From a candidate division WWE3 bacterium RIFCSPHIGHO2_01_FULL_40_23 (lineage in GTDB: Bacteria; Patescibacteria; WWE3; UBA101185; 2-01-FULL-41-18), in contig MEUZ01000004.1 in assembly GCA_001772615.1 (NCBI GenBank), forward strand, positions 1 through 64,000: 64,000 bases of DNA. Reading direction: 5' to 3'. Position 1 is the stretch's first letter. Each line of letters opens with the position of its first letter. Positions 49,404-58,299 of this stretch are shown one piece after another. Under the pieces are notes generated by a model. The model ran no database searches. It was not told the DNA's origin and worked only from the letters and a program-made list of their open reading frames with translations. Made by a program: the position numbers and the translations under genes.

Positions 49404-49435
49404 GCGCCTTGCAAAACACAAGGCGCTTCTTTCTT
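49404..49435 (+). terminator. Terminator of orphan membrane protein
   Basis: GCGCCTTG (49404-49411) pairs with CAAGGCGC (49419-49426), followed by TTCTTTCTT. Its tail runs into the -35 box of the next promoter. Confidence 0.85.
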
Positions 49436-49464
49436 GACACAAACGAATAACAAGTCTTTATAAT
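49434..49464 (+). promoter_or_regulatory. Promoter of 31-residue ORF
   Basis: TTGACA (49434-49439) and TATAAT (49459-49464), both consensus, 19-bp spacer. The ATG at 49471 is at the expected transcription start, so the mRNA would be leaderless. Confidence 0.7.
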
Positions 49465-49470
49465 AGTGGA

Positions 49471-49566
49471 ATGAGGCCATACGCGGGATACTTTTACGCG
49501 GCCGTCGGGCTGATAGCATTTATAGTTTTTCTCCTGTACGCCAAGGGAATAATTAAAGTTTATTAG
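49471..49566 (+). CDS. 31-residue single-TM microprotein
   Basis: MRPYAGYFYAAVGLIAFIVF begins this short ORF, continuing as a hydrophobic helix and ending GIIKVY. One TM helix fills nearly the whole peptide. It has its own consensus promoter and an ATG at the predicted transcription start. The spacing and TM pattern support a real gene, but no homology evidence is available. It faces the end of the PBP gene (15 bp away). Confidence 0.55.
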   Translation: MRPYAGYFYAAVGLIAFIVFLLYAKGIIKVY

Positions 49567-49581
49567 AGGGATTTTCTAAAA

Positions 49582-51906
49582 TCAGTCTTCATCAGGATAT
49601 TTCGATTTTTTGGTAGGTGGGAAGTACTCATCCTCATCATCATATTTTTCCTTAACCCATATATCAACATATTCTTGCCATTCGGGAAGTTCCGCCTGGA
49701 TTTTTATATAATTTTTAGTCTTTGTCTTGTCATCTTCACGACAGGCATCATTTGCAATCCTGCCATCTTCCTTGCAAATTTCAAGCTTTAAATACCAAGG
49801 GCTTCTTGTTGTCGGCTGACTGCCTTCAACAAACTTTTCAACCCTTGTTTTATAATCACTATAAGGAAGCATTCCTGTAAGCTTGTCTATCTCTACTTCA
49901 ACTATGTTACTTGGTTTTTTAAACCATTCATCAGGTTTATCTTTTAAATATTCCTTCATAAATCTGTTCCAGATCGGAGAAGCTCCTGTAATACCCGAAG
50001 CAAGACTTGGATGCATAGGTGAGTTATTGTTATTCCCAACCCACACTCCAACCGCTATTACAGGAGTGTACCCGTAAGTGTGGTTGTCCCTTTTATCATC
50101 AGTGGTTCCTGTTTTTACGGCAACATGATGCGCCGGAATATTTAATAAGCTTCCTGGGCCAAAAACCTCGGATCTCGCTCCATCATCAGCTAAAATATCA
50201 GAAATTAAATATGAAACCTCTTCATCTAAAACTTTTTTCCCACCCGTATCTCTCCATTTTTCAAAAACATTTCCTTGAGAATCCTTGACTTCTAAAATGG
50301 CAACGGGATCTCTATAAATTCCTCCTCTTGCAAAAGTAGCAAACACATTTGTCAGTTCTAACACTTTTGTCTCCCCACCTCCAAGAGTTAGTGACAAACC
50401 ATAACGGCTGTAATCTCTTAATGTAGTTATTCCAAGATTATGAGCAAACTCAAGCATTGCTGGGAGGGTCACTATTTTTAATGCCTTAACCGCGGGGATA
50501 TTTATTGAATTTCCTAAAGCATTCCTTAAAGATGTGGGACCCCTGAATTTTCCGTCATAGTTAACGGGTTTGTAATCAGGATACCCTTCCCCTAGTGGAA
50601 ACGTTGTTGGTACATCAAGAAACGGAAACGCAACAGTATAACCTTTAGAAAGCAAAGCGGCATAGGTGATTGGTTTAATTGAAGAACCCGGCTGTCTTTC
50701 TGATAAAGCAGTATTTACGCTTGGTTCAAAAACACAGCTTCCCTCCCCCGTTGTGCCGGGGTTACAACCTTCAGGTTCGGGATCCGAAAAGAAATCTTTT
50801 GACCCAACCATAGCAAGGATGTAACCGGTTTTTGGATCTATGGCTACAAGAGACCCATTTCCGACCCGCAAACCTTTGGCCTTTTCAAGTTCTTCCGCGA
50901 CAATCCTTTCAGCAGTTTCCTGGAGCTCCAAATCAAGGGAGGTGGTAACCTGCAAACCGCCGGTTTCTACAAAATCCTGACCGTATTTTTCAGCAAGCAA
51001 CGATCTCACATAAAAGACGAAGTGAGGCGCATGGATAGATCTTGTAATACTTGAGAAAGTAAGCTCTTCTGCCAAAGCCTTGTTATATTCTTCTTCCGTT
51101 ATTGTGTATCTTTTGCGATCACTACCAACCCAGCCTTTCTCTCTCATAAGCTTTAAAACGGTTCTCTGCCTGTTTACCCCCGCTTTGGGATCGGAACTGT
51201 AAGGGGAGTAATAAGTAGGTCTTTGAGGAAGACCAGCAAGATATGCCGCTTCTGCTAAAGTCAGCTCCGATGGCTTCTTGCTAAAATATGAGGCTGAAGC
51301 GGTGTAGACACCGTAATTTTGACCGCCATAGGGACTTTCATTTAAATAAAGCTGGAGTATTTCTTCTTTAGTATATTTATTCTCTATTTCCAAAGATAAA
51401 ATAAACTCCTTAACTTTTCTCCATAAAGTTCTCTCCTGTGATAAAAGCGTGTTTTTAACAACCTGCTGTGTAATTGTAGATCCCCCCTGCAGACCTTGCC
51501 CCCTCAACCTGTTAAAAACGGCTCTTACAATACCAACAAGGTAAAAACCCTTGTGTTCATAAAAGGTGGAATCCTCCGTGGCCAGTGTTGCATTAATTAG
51601 GTTGGGAGAAACTTCGGAAAACTTAGCTAAAGTTCTGTTTTTTTCGCCGTAAACCTCAAAGAGAGTTTTGCCGTTTTTATCCGTAATCCTTGTTGATAGT
51701 TCTGTGTTTCTTTGCCTTAAACGGTTAGGGTTTGGAAGAAAAGGAGATATAACCGCAAATAGGATGAACATCCCTACAATCCCTATTATTAACAAAAAAA
51801 AGGATGATGTTGCAATGAAAGTTGAATAAACAAGGATTTTCCTTTTTCTCGCCCTATTCAAATAGAGCCTTTTAATAAGACGTTCCCTAAATGATCTTTT
51901 TTCCAT
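49582..51906 (-). CDS. Class A penicillin-binding protein (PBP1A-like)
   Basis: 774 residues from ATG 51906; an in-frame ATG at 51930 overlaps the TATAAT box. TM anchor ~25-50. Glycosyltransferase 51 domain: EDSTFYEHKGF with the catalytic Glu, GGSTITQQ, and KYTKEEILQLYLNE. Transpeptidase domain: SSIKP (nucleophile Ser), SxN-type GNSINIPA, and KTGTTDDKRDNH. It polymerises and crosslinks peptidoglycan at the outer face, so this cell makes a wall. The C-terminus ends in a charged, aromatic tail (DEDEYFPPTKKSKYPDED). Confidence 0.95.
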   Translation of the reverse strand: MEKRSFRERLIKRLYLNRARKRKILVYSTFIATSSFFLLIIGIVGMFILFAVISPFLPNPNRLRQRNTELSTRITDKNGKTLFEVYGEKNRTLAKFSEVSPNLINATLATEDSTFYEHKGFYLVGIVRAVFNRLRGQGLQGGSTITQQVVKNTLLSQERTLWRKVKEFILSLEIENKYTKEEILQLYLNESPYGGQNYGVYTASASYFSKKPSELTLAEAAYLAGLPQRPTYYSPYSSDPKAGVNRQRTVLKLMREKGWVGSDRKRYTITEEEYNKALAEELTFSSITRSIHAPHFVFYVRSLLAEKYGQDFVETGGLQVTTSLDLELQETAERIVAEELEKAKGLRVGNGSLVAIDPKTGYILAMVGSKDFFSDPEPEGCNPGTTGEGSCVFEPSVNTALSERQPGSSIKPITYAALLSKGYTVAFPFLDVPTTFPLGEGYPDYKPVNYDGKFRGPTSLRNALGNSINIPAVKALKIVTLPAMLEFAHNLGITTLRDYSRYGLSLTLGGGETKVLELTNVFATFARGGIYRDPVAILEVKDSQGNVFEKWRDTGGKKVLDEEVSYLISDILADDGARSEVFGPGSLLNIPAHHVAVKTGTTDDKRDNHTYGYTPVIAVGVWVGNNNNSPMHPSLASGITGASPIWNRFMKEYLKDKPDEWFKKPSNIVEVEIDKLTGMLPYSDYKTRVEKFVEGSQPTTRSPWYLKLEICKEDGRIANDACREDDKTKTKNYIKIQAELPEWQEYVDIWVKEKYDDEDEYFPPTKKSKYPDED

Positions 51907-51921
51907 AATACTGTAAGGAAA

Positions 51922-51927
51922 ATTATA
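51922..51927 (-). promoter_or_regulatory. TATAAT -10 box of PBP gene
   Basis: Minus-strand TATAAT, 15 bp before ATG 51906. Confidence 0.55.
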
Positions 51928-52019
51928 CATCAGACATTGGTCTTTTCCAAAGCATCGGATCCTCTTCTTGCCACCATTGTCATTTCCGCCCTATAACAGA
52001 ATACCTGAAACAAAGGTGT

Positions 52020-52025
52020 TATAAT
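52020..52025 (+). promoter_or_regulatory. Extended -10 of tyrS
   Basis: TGTTATAAT ends 6 bp before GTG 52032; leaderless layout. Confidence 0.6.
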
Positions 52026-52031
52026 TTTTTT

Positions 52032-53255
52032 GTGAAAATAAACACAGACCCAAAAAAAGTGGATGAAGTACTTTCAAGAGGTGTTGAGGATGTTATCGTT
52101 AAGGAACACCTAAGAAAAGAAATGCTTTCGGGAAAAGAGCTTAAGATTTACCTTGGAACCGATCCCACGGGGGGAGAGCTCCACCTGGGGCATGCGGTTA
52201 TTCACAAAAAGCTAAGAGACTTCCAGGAGCTTGGGCACAAGGTGACGCTTCTTGTCGGCGATTTTACCGTGCTTGTAGGCGATCACTCGGATAAGGACGA
52301 TCAACGAATAGAACTTGTAAAATCCCAGATAGAAGAAAATATGAAAGAATATAAAGAGCAGTTTGGAAAAACCGTTGACCTTTCTAAAGTTAACCTTGTA
52401 TATAACTCCTCATGGTTAAAAAAACTTGACTTTAATGATGTAATTGATCTTGCTAAAATTTTTACTCTTTCCCAGATGGTTGAAAGAGATGCTATCCAAA
52501 AAAGACTAAAAGAAGAAAAGCCAGTAGGTTTTGATGAGCTTTTATACCCTCTTATGCAGGGTTTTGACGCGCTTGAGCTAAAAACCGATATTCAGATAGG
52601 CGGCTCCGACCAGCTCTTTAACATGCAGGCGGGAAGAAAGATAATGGAGCATTACGGAGTAAAACCCCAGGATATCATTACGGTAAAGCTCCTCATAGGA
52701 AATGACGGCAGGAAAATGGGTAAGAGCCTAAAAAATTATATTCCAATAAGAAGCAGCGCATTTGATATGTACTCTGGCTTAATGACCATCGTTGACGAAG
52801 CCATAATTGAGTATTTCACTCTTCTTACACGAGTGCTTCAGGAAGAAATTTCGGAGATGGTTAAAGCCATGGGGGAGGGGAGTGTTAATCCAAAAGACTT
52901 AAAGTCAAAACTTGCTTTTGAAGTAACCAAATCCTTTAACGGTGAGAAGGAAGCTAGGGAAGCTGAAGAGAAATTTAAAAAAGTCGTATCAAAAGGAGAA
53001 GTTCCCGAAGATATCACTGAAATAGAATTGGGAGATGTAGGAAAACCTGATTCCAAAGGAAAAATTCACTTAACGACCCTTGAAATTCTTGTCGCTTCTA
53101 AACTAAATCAAAGCAGATCAGAAGCAAGAAGAATGATTCAACAGGGAGGTTTTGAGATTAACGGCGAAAAAATCACAGATCCAAATCAAATTGTTGAGTT
53201 AAAAAAGGATGATGTTATAAGAAGCGGGAAAAGAGGCTTTGTAAAGATAATTTAG
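52032..53255 (+). CDS. tyrS: Tyrosyl-tRNA synthetase
   Basis: 407 residues from GTG. Class I core: YLGTDPTGGELHLGHAV with HLGH (HIGH motif), QIGGSDQLFNMQAGR, and GRKMGKSLKNYI (KMSKS motif). The C-terminal S4 RNA-binding domain is present (ILVASKLNQSRSEARRMIQQGG). Charges tRNA-Tyr. The long linker and HLGH variant fit the TyrRZ-type subgroup (inference). Monocistronic. Confidence 0.95.
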   Translation: MKINTDPKKVDEVLSRGVEDVIVKEHLRKEMLSGKELKIYLGTDPTGGELHLGHAVIHKKLRDFQELGHKVTLLVGDFTVLVGDHSDKDDQRIELVKSQIEENMKEYKEQFGKTVDLSKVNLVYNSSWLKKLDFNDVIDLAKIFTLSQMVERDAIQKRLKEEKPVGFDELLYPLMQGFDALELKTDIQIGGSDQLFNMQAGRKIMEHYGVKPQDIITVKLLIGNDGRKMGKSLKNYIPIRSSAFDMYSGLMTIVDEAIIEYFTLLTRVLQEEISEMVKAMGEGSVNPKDLKSKLAFEVTKSFNGEKEAREAEEKFKKVVSKGEVPEDITEIELGDVGKPDSKGKIHLTTLEILVASKLNQSRSEARRMIQQGGFEINGEKITDPNQIVELKKDDVIRSGKRGFVKII

Positions 53256-53261
53256 GTTCAT

Positions 53262-53289
53262 TTGATTTTCTCCTAAAACTATATACACT
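53262..53289 (+). promoter_or_regulatory. Candidate promoter of secreted orphan protein
   Basis: TTGATT (53262-53267), 16-bp spacer, TACACT (53284-53289); leader ends in TGGAGGAAAA before ATG 53348. Confidence 0.55.
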
Positions 53290-53347
53290 ATAGGTTCAAT
53301 CGAGTTCTGGCAAAAGAAACGCACATTGAAACCTAAATGGAGGAAAA

Positions 53348-54757
53348 ATGAAAGCTTCTTACTTGCCAAGGTGGCTTCTGATACTTGTTATCTTAAGCCT
53401 AACCGTCACCCTTCCTCGGAAAGCTTCCAAACTGGAAGCCGGAGGAGGTGGGTACACAGTATGCACCACAAGATACTCAAAAGGAGGGGTAGAATCAAAC
53501 ATAACCGTATACGAAAGTCCACCATCGGATGGCCTTTATGTAAGGCTTAATACAACCGCCCAGCTAGGGTCGGTCGTAACAGAGGGTGTGAGGGTAAACG
53601 GAGAAACCATCACCGGTACCCTCCCTGTTTCCGCTACTGTGTATGCCTGGTTTAGTGTAACTACTCCGGTCGTTACAACCTACACTGTCACGGGAGAGGT
53701 TCACACGGCGGTAGTTTCCAGCTGGACGTATACTGGGACGAAGCAGTACACCGCGTGGACGCTCTATTATCCGTTAGGCACACTTGACCAGGATGTCGTT
53801 GTATACCTTAACGGTGATGAGATCCCTTGCACTCCAACTGCTAAAGTAACTGAGTGCTGGCCCGCATCGAACTTTGTAATAAGCGCTATCTTGTATCACG
53901 GGACTCAATTTAGCGCATACGTGGCTACCACGGTTGGTCCCCAAAACCAGCTTGTGGAGATTACCGTCCTGAAGGGATACCTTGAGGACAAGCCATATGA
54001 CGTGAGGGTAACAGGAAGCTATCCTCCGGGCGGGAGCGCGTTTGAGAGACCAAAGAGCGAAACGCTTTGGGACGTCGGAGTAAGTTGGGTTGGGAAATAC
54101 ACATCATGGTACTACGTAGAATACTCCGGTACATTTTCCAGTACCATAGCCAAACCAACACTATACGCGGCCTACAAAGTGGGTGAGAACCAACCTTTTG
54201 TTTACACTCCGTGTGTACTGGACGGGCACAATGATGAGCGTCCACCCGCGGAAGTGACGCCAACTCCAATGGCTACCCAAACAAGCACACCAACGGTTGC
54301 TTGGACTCCTACCCCCGCGGCAACACCAACCCCTACCCATACTCCAATTCCCGTTATAAGAATATGTCCGGTTGACGGGATTGAGCTACTGCCGGAAGTA
54401 TCATGGACAAAGTCCGAGCCAAACGCGGGAGTTTTTGTGGAAGGGGAACCATTTACACTTAACCGTGATACCACAATCAAGGTTTGGGCGGCAGTTGATG
54501 ACCAGGCCGTAATTCAAAGGTCAGCCCTAGGCGGTTTTGCCGATTACTGGACCGATCCCTTTAGTCCGATGCCCGGGCAAAACCTTAACTGGCCGTCAGG
54601 ATGGGAGCATGAGTTAAAGGTCACACTGCCAAACGGCACCTATCGCTTTGTTGGGAGAGATACACATGAAGGCGAGGGAAACCGGTTCGGAAGTTTGCAG
54701 ATCATAGGGGCTTGTGGCCTTCCCTATGATTTGTTCTTCCCTCTTGTACTCAAATAA
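53348..54757 (+). CDS. Secreted protein with Pro/Thr linker and FFPLVLK C-terminus
   Basis: 469 residues. Signal peptide (~8-22, with a basic start), a long outer beta-rich region (~35-300) with many Thr/Val/Tyr strands, a linker of TPTP-like repeats (~300-335), then a second domain (~340-455; ICPVDGIELLPEVSWTKSEP, TLPNGTYRFVGRDTHEG). The end, GLPYDLFFPLVLK, recalls the Y/F-LPLVLK/R tails seen on secreted proteins of Chloroflexota (from memory), possibly a sorting tag. Shine-Dalgarno GGAGG and a strong terminator. Function unknown; likely surface display. Confidence 0.7.
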   Translation: MKASYLPRWLLILVILSLTVTLPRKASKLEAGGGGYTVCTTRYSKGGVESNITVYESPPSDGLYVRLNTTAQLGSVVTEGVRVNGETITGTLPVSATVYAWFSVTTPVVTTYTVTGEVHTAVVSSWTYTGTKQYTAWTLYYPLGTLDQDVVVYLNGDEIPCTPTAKVTECWPASNFVISAILYHGTQFSAYVATTVGPQNQLVEITVLKGYLEDKPYDVRVTGSYPPGGSAFERPKSETLWDVGVSWVGKYTSWYYVEYSGTFSSTIAKPTLYAAYKVGENQPFVYTPCVLDGHNDERPPAEVTPTPMATQTSTPTVAWTPTPAATPTPTHTPIPVIRICPVDGIELLPEVSWTKSEPNAGVFVEGEPFTLNRDTTIKVWAAVDDQAVIQRSALGGFADYWTDPFSPMPGQNLNWPSGWEHELKVTLPNGTYRFVGRDTHEGEGNRFGSLQIIGACGLPYDLFFPLVLK

Positions 54758-54764
54758 CCACACG

Positions 54765-54799
54765 AGCGGTCTCTAAAACTTTCGGAGACCGCTTTTTTA
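54765..54799 (+). terminator. Terminator of secreted orphan protein
   Basis: AGCGGTCTC (54765-54773) pairs with GAGACCGCT (54785-54793), followed by TTTTTTA. Confidence 0.9.
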
Positions 54800-54815
54800 T
54801 TTATTAAACAAAAAG

Positions 54816-54844
54816 TTGTCTTTTTTTCTACCTAGGAATAATAT
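54816..54844 (+). promoter_or_regulatory. Promoter of 36-residue ORF
   Basis: TTGTCT (54816-54821), 17-bp spacer, TAATAT (54839-54844); ATG 54855 is 10 bp further on. Confidence 0.55.
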
Positions 54845-54854
54845 ATCTTCTTGA

Positions 54855-54965
54855 ATGAAAATACTTAAAATATTAAGGAAAAGAAGGTACATCTGGACGA
54901 TAGTAACAATTGTTGCATCCCTCGCTCTTTTATTATCGTCAGTTGCCCCCGCGCTATTTCAGTAA
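54855..54965 (+). CDS. 36-residue single-TM microprotein
   Basis: It starts MKILKILRKRRYIWTIVTIV and continues as one hydrophobic helix to ALFQ. The basic N-terminus followed by a TM gives a clear inside-positive signal anchor. It has a promoter with 17-bp spacing and leaderless placement, and it lies between two clear transcription units. Compare 49471-49566. Small size limits confidence. Confidence 0.5.
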   Translation: MKILKILRKRRYIWTIVTIVASLALLLSSVAPALFQ

Positions 54966-54988
54966 ATGGGAAGTTTTCACCATCTTGT

Positions 54989-54994
54989 TATAAA
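54989..54994 (+). promoter_or_regulatory. Extended -10 of recG
   Basis: TGTTATAAA ends 8 bp before GTG 55003; leaderless layout. Confidence 0.5.
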
Positions 54995-55002
54995 ATTACC
55001 CC

Positions 55003-57024
55003 GTGACCCTAAACATTAATAGCCCAGTCTCAATAGTTCCCCTCATAGGACCACGCTATGAAAGAATTCTTGCCAAACTTGATATTTTTACTGTCAAGGA
55101 CCTTTTGTACCACTTCCCTTCAAGATACGAGGATTACTCAAAAATAGTAAAGACAAAAAGTGCCCGTGTTGGAGAAGTTGTTACGGTAATCGGTGAGATA
55201 AAAGAAGCAAGAAATATACTAACCAAAAACAGAAAGAGAATAACCAAAGTTCTACTTTCAGATGAGACGGGGGAAATACAAGCAATTTGGTTTAACCAGT
55301 ACTTTCTTTCAGGAGTTTTTAAAAATATCCCAAAACTTTCCCTATCTGGAGAGGTTTCTTTTTTTGATCGTGACAAAGCTCTTATTTCACCGGAATATGA
55401 AATTGTAAGAGCGCAAAAGTTAATTCATACAGGAAGACTTGTTCCAATATATCCTGAAACAAGAGGGGTTAGTTCAAAATGGTTAAGAGGAAGAATTAAT
55501 TATGTTTTAAATTCAGTTTCTCTAAACGACCAGTTTCCACAAAACTTATTAAAATCTCAAAATCTTATACCTTTAGAAAACGCACTTAATCAGATCCACT
55601 TTCCGAAATCTCTTGAAGAAGTAAAACTTGCCAAAGAAAGGTTTGCATTTGAAGAAGTATTTGAACTTATCTTAAAAGCAGAAGTAAAAAAATTAAACCG
55701 GGAATCATTAAGATCCAAAAAAGCATTTAAACTTTTTGAAGAGGAGGTAGGCAAACTTATTGAATCATTACCATTTAAACTCACTTTTTCGCAAGAAAAC
55801 GCAGTTTCTGAAATTATTTCGGATTTAACTAAAGAAAAACCTATGAACAGGCTTTTACAAGGGGATGTTGGTTCAGGAAAGACTGTTGTAGCTCTTATTG
55901 CTTCTTTCTTATCCTATCTAAATGGGAGCAAGGTAATTTATATGGCCCCTACGGAAATCCTTGCTAAACAGCATTTTGAAACATTTAAAGAGTATTTAGA
56001 CCCTTTTAAAATAAAAGTTTCACTTACAACATCAAGCAAAAAAGGGGATCTTTCCGCAGATATTAACATCGGAACCCATGCCTTACTCTTTAACAAAAAA
56101 GAAGCAGTAAACGCTGGTCTTATAATCATTGACGAACAGCATAGATTCGGTGTTCTCCAGAGAGGTCAGCTCACTAAATCAGAAGACGGTAGCGCACCTC
56201 ATGTACTCACAATGACCGCAACCCCAATACCAAGAACTCTTGCTTTAACAATTTACGGAGATCTGGATATAAGCACACTTTCAGAACTTCCAGAAGGCAG
56301 GATAAAAGTAACAACCTGGGTTGTCCCAAAGGAAAAGAGGGAGGGGGCTTATACGTGGCTTAAAACCAAAATTTTAAACGCTTCATCTACCCAAAAAGCC
56401 TTTATTGTATGTCCGCTAATTGAGGAATCGGACAAAGAAAGCATGGAAAACGTTAAAGCCGCCGCAAGTGAGTTTAAAAATTTAAGCAATGGAATTCTAG
56501 AAGGCGTTAAAACCGGTCTCATTCATGGAAAAATGAAAGCCAAAGAAAAAGAAGGGGTAATAGAAAATTTCAGTAAAGGAGATTTAAAGGTTCTTATTGC
56601 AACACCGGTGATAGAGGTCGGCCTTGATATAACAGACGCAACCATCATTATTATAGAAGCGGCTGAAAGGTTTGGACTTGCTTCTTTACACCAAATAAGA
56701 GGCAGAGTGGGAAGAAGCGATAAAAAGTCTTATTGCCTTTTATTTACAGAGTCTCAAAATGATTCAGTCCTTAAAAGACTTAAAGCGCTTGAAACAACTC
56801 ATAACGGACTAAAACTTTCGGAAATAGACTTAAAAGCAAGGGGTCAGGGTGATGTCTTTGGGGTAAGACAACACGGAATTGTAAACTTTAAGGTTTTTAA
56901 CCCATCCGACTTTAACCTGATAAAAAGAACCAAATCTGCGGTCCTAAATATACTTAACAACCCTAAGGAAAACTCAAATCTCATAGATCAGATCTTAAAG
57001 CAGGGCAGAATTTCACAAACGTAA
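55003..57024 (+). CDS. recG: ATP-dependent DNA helicase RecG
   Basis: 673 residues from GTG. N-terminal wedge/OB domain (YHFPSRYEDYSKI; VTVIGEIKEARNI), helicase motif I GDVGSGKTVVAL, motif II IIDEQHRFGVLQRGQL, motif III TMTATPIPRTLA, motif V ATPVIEVGLDI and motif VI QIRGRVGRS. It regresses stalled forks and unwinds junctions, complementing RuvABC encoded at 20310. It heads a run of eight housekeeping genes to 59824. Confidence 0.97.
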   Translation: MTLNINSPVSIVPLIGPRYERILAKLDIFTVKDLLYHFPSRYEDYSKIVKTKSARVGEVVTVIGEIKEARNILTKNRKRITKVLLSDETGEIQAIWFNQYFLSGVFKNIPKLSLSGEVSFFDRDKALISPEYEIVRAQKLIHTGRLVPIYPETRGVSSKWLRGRINYVLNSVSLNDQFPQNLLKSQNLIPLENALNQIHFPKSLEEVKLAKERFAFEEVFELILKAEVKKLNRESLRSKKAFKLFEEEVGKLIESLPFKLTFSQENAVSEIISDLTKEKPMNRLLQGDVGSGKTVVALIASFLSYLNGSKVIYMAPTEILAKQHFETFKEYLDPFKIKVSLTTSSKKGDLSADINIGTHALLFNKKEAVNAGLIIIDEQHRFGVLQRGQLTKSEDGSAPHVLTMTATPIPRTLALTIYGDLDISTLSELPEGRIKVTTWVVPKEKREGAYTWLKTKILNASSTQKAFIVCPLIEESDKESMENVKAAASEFKNLSNGILEGVKTGLIHGKMKAKEKEGVIENFSKGDLKVLIATPVIEVGLDITDATIIIIEAAERFGLASLHQIRGRVGRSDKKSYCLLFTESQNDSVLKRLKALETTHNGLKLSEIDLKARGQGDVFGVRQHGIVNFKVFNPSDFNLIKRTKSAVLNILNNPKENSNLIDQILKQGRISQT

Positions 57025-57078
57025 AGTCAGTTCACGTCGGCTTTACAAGGGACTTTTAAGATACCATAATGAACCTTG

Positions 57079-57630
57079 ATGAGAATCTCATCTGGAAGCG
57101 CGAAAAACAAAAAACTAATCGCACCAAAAATACCAGGAATCAGAATCTCCCAAGAAATAGTGAGACAAGCGGCATTCTCAATAGTAGGCAGTAAAATTAA
57201 AGATGCCATATGCCTTGACCTTTACGCAGGTTCAGGAAGCATTGGTATAGAAGCATTAAGCAGAGGCGCGGAATGGTGCGATTTTGTTGACATAAATCCG
57301 GAAGCTTCTAAAACCATAAACGAAAATTTAAAGCATACTGATCTTTTTCTAAAAAGCCAGGTTTTTACACAGGACAGCTTAAAATATGTCTTAAACTGTC
57401 ACAAAAAATATGATCTTATCTTTCTTGACCCCTATTATGACCAGATAGCTCACAAGCACATTTTTAAATCCCTCCCTGAAATTATGAACAAAGAAGGGCT
57501 TATTGTGTTTCTTCACGGAAAGGAGCTTAAGATAGATAAATATTTGGAAGACACAGTCTTAAAATTAGGCGAGGAGAGAAGATACGGCGCAACCAACGTG
57601 TCTTTTATCTCTGTTGACACAAGCAGGTAA
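57079..57630 (+). CDS. rsmD: 16S rRNA (guanine-966-N2)-methyltransferase RsmD
   Basis: 183 residues from ATG 57079. SAM-binding motif I LDLYAGSGSIGIEALSRGA, acidic VDINPEA, and the catalytic block IFLDPYYD; the standard DPPY reads DPYY here. N-terminal RISSGSAKNKKLIAPKIPGI is typical of RsmD. It methylates G966 in 16S rRNA during 30S assembly. Next to rpmF, as in many bacteria. Confidence 0.93.
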   Translation: MRISSGSAKNKKLIAPKIPGIRISQEIVRQAAFSIVGSKIKDAICLDLYAGSGSIGIEALSRGAEWCDFVDINPEASKTINENLKHTDLFLKSQVFTQDSLKYVLNCHKKYDLIFLDPYYDQIAHKHIFKSLPEIMNKEGLIVFLHGKELKIDKYLEDTVLKLGEERRYGATNVSFISVDTSR

Positions 57631-57650
57631 AAATTTTAATATCCACTGTT

Positions 57651-57806
57651 ATGGCACCACTACCTAAAAGAAAACTAAGCAAAGGACGAAGAGGAAGAAG
57701 GAGAAACAGCTACGCAAGCACAAAGATAGTAAAGGCTGTCACGTGCAAACACTGCAAGGAGCAGAAGCTTCCGCACAGAGTTTGCGAAAACTGCGGCAAA
57801 ATGTAA
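57651..57806 (+). CDS. rpmF: Ribosomal protein bL32
   Basis: 51 residues: MAPLPKRKLSKGRRGRRRNS, then a zinc ribbon with two CxxC pairs (CKHC and CENC). Complete zinc-binding (C+) form. It sits 20 bp after rsmD and 15 bp before nusB. Confidence 0.95.
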   Translation: MAPLPKRKLSKGRRGRRRNSYASTKIVKAVTCKHCKEQKLPHRVCENCGKM

Positions 57807-57821
57807 AAAAGGAGCTTAATT

Positions 57822-58247
57822 ATGCCTCACACTTTTGACGCCAGGCACGAGGCTAGACGCGTTGCCCTCTCAACCATATTTTCATGGTCATTCATGTCGT
57901 CAAAAAATGAAGATCCTAAGTCTCTCGCATTAGAAGGACTTGAAGTCAGTGATTTTGATACAGAGCTCGCAAATTCAATAATTGAAGGTGTTGAAAATAA
58001 TATTGATCAAATAGACAAAGTGATTATGCAGTCCGCACCTGAATGGCCGATTGATAAAATTCCTAAAATTGACCTCGTTGCATTAAGAATTGCAGTATAT
58101 GAGCTTACTATATCCAAAAGCGTGCCTCCTAAAGTTGCCATTGACGAAGCAATTGAACTTGGAAAAGAATTTGGAAGCGATTCATCACAAAAATTTGTTA
58201 ATGGGGTTTTGGGCTCGGTTGTAAAACTTTATGGACTTGCGGCATAA
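57822..58247 (+). CDS. nusB: Transcription antitermination factor NusB
   Basis: 141 residues, all helical. ARHEARRVALSTIFSWSF is the N-terminal RNA-binding part; LVALRIAVYEL and PPKVAIDEAIELGKEFGSDSSQKFVNGVLGSV are the NusB hallmark. It acts with NusE/S10 in rRNA antitermination. Preceded by AAAAGGAGCTT, a good Shine-Dalgarno. Confidence 0.95.
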   Translation: MPHTFDARHEARRVALSTIFSWSFMSSKNEDPKSLALEGLEVSDFDTELANSIIEGVENNIDQIDKVIMQSAPEWPIDKIPKIDLVALRIAVYELTISKSVPPKVAIDEAIELGKEFGSDSSQKFVNGVLGSVVKLYGLAA

Positions 58248-58299
58248 TGTGGGGATAGCACTTGTAGTCATTTATGTTTATAAATATATATAATTAAAA

